DNA of 21,972 nt from Phycisphaera mikurensis NBRC 102666 (GTDB lineage Bacteria; Planctomycetota; Phycisphaerae; Phycisphaerales; SM1A02), in NCBI GenBank assembly GCA_945870475.1, contig CAMBSR010000013.1, positions 1 to 21,972 of the forward strand, in the 5' to 3' direction. Both the position numbers and the translations under genes were made by a program. The notes under the pieces are model-generated. The model saw only the letters and a program-made list of their open reading frames with translations, was not told the origin of the DNA and ran no database searches. Of this stretch, positions 15,306 to 21,972 are shown piece by piece; position 1 is the stretch's first letter; each line of letters begins with the position of its first letter.

Positions 15306-16703
15306 ATGCTGAACCGCCGCTCGATGATCGCCAACACCGCGCTTGCTGCCGGGGGCATCGCCGCCGGATCGCTGCTGACGGGAAGCGCCTTCGCCCTGCC
15401 CTCCGTGGCGCCGCGCCGCGTCTTCCGAGGCAAGCTCGGGAAGGTGCAGCTCCTCCAGGTGGGCGTGGAGGGGAGCATTGCGCCCGCCGACCGCAGCCAG
15501 CTGAAGGCGCACCCGGACGTGGTCTTCACCGGGCTCTGCGACGTGGACGCGGAGGCACTGAAGCGGGTCTCGGCGGAGCACCCCGAGGCATTCACGTGCC
15601 GTGACTTCCACGAGGCGTTCGACAAGCACGCGGACAGGTTCGACGGCGTGGTGGTCTGTACGCCGGACCACAATCACGCGCTCATCATGATGAGCGCGCT
15701 CAAGGCCAACAAGCACGTCTACGGCCAGAAGCCGCTGGTGCAGCAGCTCTCCGAGGTGGCCGCCATGGAAGGCGCCATCAAGGCGCGGCCCGCGCTCGTC
15801 ACGCAGGTGGGCAACCAGCGCATGGGGCCCCCTGGACGCCAGCACGCGGTGAACATCCTGAAGCGCGGACTCCTCGGCAAGGCGATCGAGGCGCACGTGT
15901 GGATCGGCGGACCGCCGGACACGGGCGACGGATTCTTCTACTACGGCGGCCTCAAGGAGCCGATCGCTCCGCCAGCCAACGTCGACTGGCCGCTGTGGCT
16001 CGGTGCCGCGCAGGACGCGCCGTGCCGCGAAGGCCTGATCGGCCTTCGCTGGCGCAGCTCCTGGGACTATGGCACCGGCCAGCTCGGCGACTGGTGCACG
16101 CACCTCCTCGATGTGCTCGTCTTTGCATACGACCTCTCCTCGCCGGTGGCGGTGGTGTCGCACACGCGCACGCCGTCCGACTTCTATCACGCGCAGCACG
16201 TGGCTTCCACGCTCACCTACAACGTGAGCGGCGATCGCTTCGCGAAGCCGATCTTCCCGGTGCACTACTGCGACAAGGGCCAGGCCCCGTCGCGCGCGGC
16301 GCTCGGCCTGCCGGCCGGCGACTGGCCGGGCACGGGCACCATGGTGGTCTGCGAGGGCGGCGTGCTGCTCGTGGAGCCCGAGGGCAACATCCAGGTCTGG
16401 CGCGACGGCAAGCCCGTCGACTGGAAGACCATCCCGGGACAGGGCGAGGTGAAGGAACGCAACCACTGGCATTCGTGGGTGGACCGCATCGTCGGCAAGC
16501 CGGACGCGTTCGTGCAGACGCCCTTCTCCGCCGGCGCGCGCATGGCGGAGGCAGGCCTCCTCTGCAGCAAGGCCGCGCGCTTCCCGGGCAAGGAGCTGCG
16601 CTGGGACAAGGCAACGCTCACCTTCACCAACAACGAGGAAGCCACCAAGACGATCGTGCGCCGCGAATACCGCAAGGGATTCGAGCTGCCGACCTTTGCT
16701 TGA
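15306..16703 (+). CDS. Tat-exported Gfo/Idh/MocA-family oxidoreductase
   Basis: A 465-residue predicted NAD(P)-dependent dehydrogenase acting on a sugar or inositol-like substrate. The N-terminus NRRSMIANTALAAGGIAAGS (3-22) is a twin-arginine signal: RR, a moderately hydrophobic Ala/Gly core and an AFA cleavage region near 30. The Rossmann part starts at about 46 with a degenerate glycine motif (QVGVEGS, 51-57). CTPDHNHALIMMSALKANKH (118-137) and YGQKPL (139-144, with the family's Lys at 142) are diagnostic; EKP is more common than QKP. The C-terminal domain includes GQLGDWCTHLLD, the usual substrate-site region with His. Planctomycetes encode many such exported oxidoreductases of unknown substrate. 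A ribosome-binding site (AAAGGA) stands 5 nt before the ATG. Confidence 0.9.
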   Translation: MLNRRSMIANTALAAGGIAAGSLLTGSAFALPSVAPRRVFRGKLGKVQLLQVGVEGSIAPADRSQLKAHPDVVFTGLCDVDAEALKRVSAEHPEAFTCRDFHEAFDKHADRFDGVVVCTPDHNHALIMMSALKANKHVYGQKPLVQQLSEVAAMEGAIKARPALVTQVGNQRMGPPGRQHAVNILKRGLLGKAIEAHVWIGGPPDTGDGFFYYGGLKEPIAPPANVDWPLWLGAAQDAPCREGLIGLRWRSSWDYGTGQLGDWCTHLLDVLVFAYDLSSPVAVVSHTRTPSDFYHAQHVASTLTYNVSGDRFAKPIFPVHYCDKGQAPSRAALGLPAGDWPGTGTMVVCEGGVLLVEPEGNIQVWRDGKPVDWKTIPGQGEVKERNHWHSWVDRIVGKPDAFVQTPFSAGARMAEAGLLCSKAARFPGKELRWDKATLTFTNNEEATKTIVRREYRKGFELPTFA

Positions 16704-16707
16704 TTCC

Positions 16708-16727
16708 ACGGACGAAGTGCAGTCCGT
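16708..16727 (+). terminator. Hairpin just after the oxidoreductase stop
   Basis: ACGGAC (16708-16713) pairs with GTCCGT (16722-16727) around an 8-nt loop, 4 nt after the TGA. No U-tract follows, so it may be an atypical terminator or a 3'-end stabiliser. Confidence 0.35.
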
Positions 16728-16820
16728 TCACCCGTGAAGCGCAGCAACGCGTCCTGCGAGCGATGATTACCGCCCCGCGCAGGCGGACACTTTTGCGTGC
16801 ATGCCTGATGCGATTTCGCG

Positions 16821-16826
16821 TACCCT
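16821..16826 (+). promoter_or_regulatory. Predicted leaderless -10 box (TACCCT) of the DEAD-box helicase gene
   Basis: TACCCT, preceded by GCG, ends exactly 6 nt before the ATG at 16833. A TTGCGT at 16793 is too far away for a normal -35. Confidence 0.5.
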
Positions 16827-16832
16827 GCGACG

Positions 16833-18710
<1,878 letters not shown>

Positions 18711-18723
18711 GCGACGGCGCACA

Positions 18724-18747
18724 CGTGGCATTCACGACGAATGCACG
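18724..18747 (+). terminator. Hairpin shortly after the helicase stop
   Basis: GCATTC (18728-18733) pairs with GAATGC (18739-18744) around ACGAC, extended by CGT/ACG past one bulged G. It starts 14 bp after the TAA. No U-tract is present, so the terminator call rests on position and stem only. Confidence 0.35.
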
Positions 18748-18816
18748 CGCGACATGAAATCCACGCGCGGCGGTGAGGCCATTGCCGAACCGACGCCATT
18801 GGCGCAGCGGGTGCCT

Positions 18817-18878
18817 GGCCCCCTCGCCGGAGGGGCAGTGGCGGCGCCATGCCGCCCGCCCCGCAAGGCGACGGGGCC
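18817..18878. repeat. 62-bp nested inverted repeat between convergent genes
   Basis: GGCCCCCTCGCC (18817-18828) pairs with GGCGACGGGGCC (18867-18878) with one mismatch. Inside it GGGGC (18832-18836) pairs with GCCCC (18858-18862), and innermost GGCGGC (18840-18845) pairs with GCCGCC (18851-18856) around GCCAT. The result is a long nearly continuous stem. It has no U-tract on either strand and sits between the helicase and the convergent PEP-CTERM-like gene. It could be a bidirectional terminator-like hairpin or a dispersed REP-like element. Confidence 0.55.
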
Positions 18879-18932
18879 AGTACGCGGGCGCTACGGCAGC
18901 ATCGCCTGCGGATGGTGCCCGCAGCGAAGCGC

Positions 18933-19928
18933 TCAGCGACGACGGCGACGCACACCCACCATGCCGGCGATTGCCAGCAGGCTGGCCGCGCCCGGTGCCG
19001 GGACAATCGTTCCCTGCAGCCCGGCGAGCAGCATGCCCCCGGTTGAGCTGCCGCCGGCGGCGAGATCGGAGGAGTCCGGCTCAAGCGCGCGGATCGTGAA
19101 CGAGCTGACCACCGCCGTGGAGGCGAGGCCCGAGAGGCCGGAGAAGGAGAGCTTCTCGACGCTGTTGCCGAGCGAGGACATGGCGCTGCTCGAGTCGCCC
19201 AGCGATGCGAAGTGGAGGACGGATCCGCCGACGAGGTTGATCGTCAGCTCGATGCGGTCGTCCGAGCCGAACTTGGAGAGCAGAATCGAGATGCTGTCGC
19301 CGATCATCTGCGAGGTCGGGCTGAACTCGACCATGATTTCCTCGTCGACCGGCTCGTCGGTGGGGCTCGGGTCGAATTCCGTGGGTCCCGTGCCGCCGTT
19401 CATCTGGACGCTGCCCATGAGCCTGGCCTTGCCGTCGGACGTCTTGCGGATGCCGTTCGAATCGGTATTGAACGCCCGCACGCCCAGCCCTTCGTCCTTG
19501 CCCATGTTCGAGGTGCCGGACTTGGAGACGTAGAGCACGCCCGCCTGGTAGTCGCGTGCGGAGTTCGAGCCGGAGCCACCGGTGAGGTCATCGTCATCGT
19601 CGTCATCGCCGCTGCCGGGAAATCCCGAAACCGTGTCCAGGCGGGTGCGGCAGGTGACCTTGAGCATCAGCGGATCGGAGTTGGTGCCCGAACCAGCCAA
19701 GCCACTGCGCTGCACGAACAGCGTGGTGCCGGACCCGGTGGCGGAACCGGTCACGAGCTTGCCGGCGATGTCGGACTCGATGGTCGATCCCTCGTTGATC
19801 TCGGTGCTGCCGCTGCCGAGACCAAGGGCCGAAGCCGTGAATTTGACGGTGTTCACCGCGCCGAAGGACGCACCGGAAGTGCAGGCGAGGACGAACGGAA
19901 GCGCGAACAGCGAACGGGGGAACTCCAC
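18933..19928 (-). CDS. Surface protein with a PEP-CTERM-like C-terminal sorting signal
   Basis: A 331-residue exported protein. The N-terminus (MEFPRSLFALPFVLACTSGASFG, initiated at GTG) is a Sec signal. The C-terminus reads PAPGAASLLAIAGMVGV followed by five Arg: a short motif, a hydrophobic helix and a basic end, the layout of PEP-CTERM signals that are cut and anchored by an exosortase system. Phycisphaerales signals often lack the literal Pro-Glu-Pro, as here. The mature part is Ser/Gly/Thr-rich and beta-like, with a run of seven Asp at 108-114 (after GFPGSG) that could bind cations. There is one long module with no named domain. GTG at 19926-19928 is the only sensible start in frame after the upstream ATG at 20039, which would add a non-signal, basic extension. 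It converges on the helicase and diverges from 20208. Confidence 0.75.
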   Translation of the reverse strand: MEFPRSLFALPFVLACTSGASFGAVNTVKFTASALGLGSGSTEINEGSTIESDIAGKLVTGSATGSGTTLFVQRSGLAGSGTNSDPLMLKVTCRTRLDTVSGFPGSGDDDDDDDLTGGSGSNSARDYQAGVLYVSKSGTSNMGKDEGLGVRAFNTDSNGIRKTSDGKARLMGSVQMNGGTGPTEFDPSPTDEPVDEEIMVEFSPTSQMIGDSISILLSKFGSDDRIELTINLVGGSVLHFASLGDSSSAMSSLGNSVEKLSFSGLSGLASTAVVSSFTIRALEPDSSDLAAGGSSTGGMLLAGLQGTIVPAPGAASLLAIAGMVGVRRRRR

Positions 19929-20080
19929 GATGACAACAACCTTGCTCCCAGATTCCTTCCTCCGTGATGAGCCGTCCGGTCGCGAGTCCCCGGGAACTGG
20001 GAACAACGAACGCGATCGGCCGGCGCGTGCAGCATGCAACGGCTTCCGTGCAGATCAAGCAATGCAATGCGAAATGCACG

Positions 20081-20092
20081 CCCGGGCCCGGG
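20081..20092. repeat. 12-bp perfect GC palindrome in the divergent intergenic region
   Basis: CCCGGGCCCGGG lies in the 279-bp gap between the PEP-CTERM-like gene (start 19928, minus) and the exported helical protein (start 20208, plus). It could be an operator for one or both genes, but GC-rich DNA produces such palindromes by chance. Apart from this and a TAACTT box at 20170, I see nothing else in the gap. Confidence 0.3.
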
Positions 20093-20169
20093 AACATCAA
20101 TATTCTCTGCCGCTGCCTCGGGAGGCCATGCTTCCCTTTCAACCGTGGCGCTGCGTCGGAGAACTCCGG

Positions 20170-20175
20170 TAACTT
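20170..20175 (+). promoter_or_regulatory. Possible -10 box (TAACTT)
   Basis: TAACTT lies 32 nt before the ATG at 20208, which would give a leader of about 26 nt. No clear ribosome-binding site or -35 is seen, so this is weak. Confidence 0.25.
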
Positions 20176-20207
20176 CCGGGATCGACCTCCCGGGTCCACC
20201 GATTCCC

Positions 20208-21536
20208 ATGACAGACCTCCTGCTCGTCGCCGTACTCTCGCTTGCCGCCGCACCGCAGCCGATGCCGGGGGCTGCCCCGCCATCGGCGAACCCTCCAACC
20301 ACGGCGCCAGCCGCGAAGCCCGCCGGATCGGCCGATCCCGTCGCCGAACGCGGTGCACCGAACCGGCAGGTCGCGGCAATCGTCGCACGCTCCCTGATGC
20401 CCGCGCCGCACGTGGCGCGGATGGACCGCGCACTAGCGATCGCCGGCCTCGGTGATCGGTTCACCAAGGACGCGATCACCGCAGCCGCTGCCAAGGCCAT
20501 GGCCGGCTACGACACGTGGCGAGCCACCGCCGAGCCCGCCCTGACCGAAGCGATACGCGCCGCCGTGGATGCGGACCCGGGTCCCGGCTTCCCACGTCGA
20601 TGCAAGGGCCAGATCGTGGCCGCGTGGGATGAAGGCGCTGCGTTCGAACGCGATGCCTTCGCCACGCTGCTCGCCTCTGCCCTGCCCGAAGGCGATGCCG
20701 CAGGCAGCCTGGCGAGCGCGGCGCTCGCCGCCGGGCAGGCGCAGGCGCTGCGATCGACGCTCGCGTACGGGCCGCTCGTGGACTTCTGGCAGGCAGACAT
20801 GCTGGAGTCGGGAATTCGTGCGACCGCCGGTGCCCCGGTGTCGCCGGACCAACTGCGCGGAATGCTCGCGAACTACGAGACCGAACGCGCACGGCTCCTG
20901 CGGGACATCTGCGAAGCGGTGCTGGAGGCCGAGTCGCGCCGTCGGCAGGTACTGACGATGGCCGCGGACTGGTACAGGAACCGTGCCGGCGTCGACGCCG
21001 ACATGGTGCGCATGCCCGGGGCGATGCAGATCGCCGAACCGCTGATCAATGCGACGCTCGTCGATGCCGGCGCACGCATGGCGGCGTTCCAGCGCCGGAC
21101 CGCGGAACAGCTGGCGGGCGTCCTGGGCCCGGAAGGCGGATGGTCAACCTACGCGTCGCTGCTTTCGTCCGGACGGAAGGACTCGCCGACGGTACGCATC
21201 GATGCGATCGTGGCCGCCATCGCCGAGCTGCCGGAGGATCGCCGCGAGGAAGCGCGCAGCATGCTCCGCGACTTCTGCACCACCGACCGCGCCGCGATGC
21301 TGAAGACGGTGGACGCAGCGGTGGACGCGCTGGAGATGCAGGCGCGGATCGTCAAGCCCGCGCAGCGCGTGGAGGCGATCGCCGGACTCGACCTCGATGC
21401 CCTGGACGCACAGCTGCAGGCGGTCCCGATGCGGGAGGCCGCGTACGGAACGCTCTCGGCGATCGACGCACGCAAGCGTGCGGTGAACGAGCTGGAGCGG
21501 AGGATCCGGGCGCTGGCCGCCCCCGCCGCCAAGTGA
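20208..21536 (+). CDS. Exported helical protein of unknown function
   Basis: A 442-residue protein. A short signal sequence (MTDLLLVAVLSLAAAPQP) leads into a Pro/Ala-rich segment (about 17-45, typical of a periplasmic linker). The rest is almost entirely alpha-helical and rich in Ala, Arg, Asp and Glu, with long amphipathic stretches such as NYETERARLLRDICEAVLEA and a final helix (INELERRIRAL-like, about 425-440). There is no membrane helix besides the signal, and only a few Cys. I do not recognise a domain. The frame is open upstream to 20034 but the ATG at 20208 starts the signal. It could be a periplasmic structural or scaffolding protein; nothing in the neighbourhood explains it. Confidence 0.7.
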   Translation: MTDLLLVAVLSLAAAPQPMPGAAPPSANPPTTAPAAKPAGSADPVAERGAPNRQVAAIVARSLMPAPHVARMDRALAIAGLGDRFTKDAITAAAAKAMAGYDTWRATAEPALTEAIRAAVDADPGPGFPRRCKGQIVAAWDEGAAFERDAFATLLASALPEGDAAGSLASAALAAGQAQALRSTLAYGPLVDFWQADMLESGIRATAGAPVSPDQLRGMLANYETERARLLRDICEAVLEAESRRRQVLTMAADWYRNRAGVDADMVRMPGAMQIAEPLINATLVDAGARMAAFQRRTAEQLAGVLGPEGGWSTYASLLSSGRKDSPTVRIDAIVAAIAELPEDRREEARSMLRDFCTTDRAAMLKTVDAAVDALEMQARIVKPAQRVEAIAGLDLDALDAQLQAVPMREAAYGTLSAIDARKRAVNELERRIRALAAPAAK

Positions 21537-21561
21537 CCGGGCACGCAGTGGGGCCGCGGGG

Positions 21562-21972
21562 TCAGCCGCCGTTGCGGATGATGTTGACCAGCTGCGCGCG
21601 GCGCGTGACGCCGAGCTTGCGGTAGATCCGCGTCACCAGCGTGTTGATGGTGGAGAACTTGACGCCGAGCTTCTCGGCGATCTCGCGCTTGGTGCTGCCG
21701 CCGCCGAGCGCCTCGGCCACCTCGCGCTCGCGCGTGGAAAGGTCGCGGAGCGCGGGCCGTTCCTGGCGCTCGGTCATCCGGCCGGCCTCCGCGCGCTGCA
21801 TCAGCATCACGGTGGGGAGCGCCACGGTGCCGGACGCCACCGGCTCGACGCTCATCTGCACGCGGTAGCGCGGCGTGCGGCCGTTGCCGTTGCCATTGCC
21901 GTTGCCGGAACCCACGCCGTGCTTCGCCTCGGCCAGCGACTCGTCGACGCGGTCGTGCGAACGCATCAGGCT
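21562..21972 (-). CDS. LuxR-type (GerE) transcriptional regulator, C-terminal part (cut by right window edge)
   Basis: The reading frame is open to the right end of the window, so the N-terminus is probably outside; the ATG at 21964-21966 is preceded in frame by two more sense codons. The last ~55 residues are a typical LuxR helix-turn-helix: LSTREREVAEALGGGSTKRE (first helices) followed by IAEKLGVKFSTINTLVTRIY (scaffold and recognition helices) and RKLGVTRRAQLVN. The upstream visible part includes a low-complexity (Gly-Asn)n run and a short region TVALPTVMLMQ that may be the end of a sensor domain. The signal it responds to cannot be told. It converges on the gene ending at 21536 with a 25-bp gap. 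Confidence 0.85.
   Translation of the reverse strand, partial: SLMRSHDRVDESLAEAKHGVGSGNGNGNGNGRTPRYRVQMSVEPVASGTVALPTVMLMQRAEAGRMTERQERPALRDLSTREREVAEALGGGSTKREIAEKLGVKFSTINTLVTRIYRKLGVTRRAQLVNIIRNGG

Noticed and set aside
14685..16709. 674-residue minus-strand open frame opposite the GNAT and oxidoreductase genes
   Set aside because: Antisense shadow; both + strand genes have full family motifs.
16793..16798. TTGCGT as a -35 box for the helicase promoter
   Set aside because: It is 22 bp from the -10 box instead of ~17, and no comparable -35 is seen at the other genes.

Overview
This window looks like chromosomal DNA of a Phycisphaerae-type planctomycete. The evidence is indirect but consistent. 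GC content is high. A secreted protease ends in the short tandem dockerin-like module finishing in WGACP that is typical of Phycisphaerales. A surface protein ends in a PEP-CTERM-like sorting signal (PAPGAASLLAIAG then five Arg). Gfo/Idh/MocA oxidoreductases with export signals and large DPP-IV-like peptidases are also common in this phylum. No rRNA, tRNA, CRISPR array, insertion sequence or phage gene is visible. Gene order looks like ordinary single-gene or short-operon chromosome.

Layout. 1-364 (-) is the N-terminal part of a secreted protein cut by the left edge. 521-2227 (-) is EttA, with a small PGPGW-type membrane protein divergent from it at 2287-2811. 2821-5028 (-) is an exported DPP-IV-like peptidase, divergent from a lipoprotein at 5093-6136, which overlaps tail-to-tail with an unrecognised 412-residue protein (6106-7344, -). 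Divergent from that is 7459-8496, an exported protein joining a tyrosine-phosphatase-like domain to a C-terminal cytochrome c'-like heme site. 8633-10885 is a lysyl-endopeptidase-like serine protease with PPC-type and dockerin-like modules and a strong terminator. 10987-12634 is a tightly overlapped exbB-exbD-exbD operon. 12651-13421 (-) is an AMP nucleosidase and 13485-14405 (-) an MlaF-like ATPase. 14769-16703 holds a GNAT acetyltransferase and a Tat-type Gfo/Idh/MocA oxidoreductase. 16833-18710 is a DEAD-box helicase with a DbpA RNA-binding domain. 18933-19928 (-) is the PEP-CTERM-like surface protein, 20208-21536 an exported helical protein of unknown role, and 21562 to the right edge (-) the end of a LuxR-type regulator.

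Two things stand out. First, the 363-bp gap at 14406-14768 holds what appears to be an unannotated structured RNA on the + strand. It has five consecutive hairpins, four of them presenting CGGGAA in the loop and the fifth GGGGAA, phased about every 39 nt, followed by a near-perfect GAGA-loop terminator with a U-tract. It resembles the architecture of protein-sequestering sRNAs such as CsrB/RsmZ, but I do not recognise it as a known family. Second, many genes on both strands carry a TANNNT box (mostly TACNCT) whose last T lies exactly 6 or 7 nt before the start codon. This predicts leaderless mRNAs and fixes several GTG and ATG start choices.

Most genes are functionally independent: translation control (EttA), RNA remodelling (DEAD-box), purine salvage (AMP nucleosidase), envelope energisation (ExbB/D), lipid transport (MlaF-like) and a set of exported or surface proteins.
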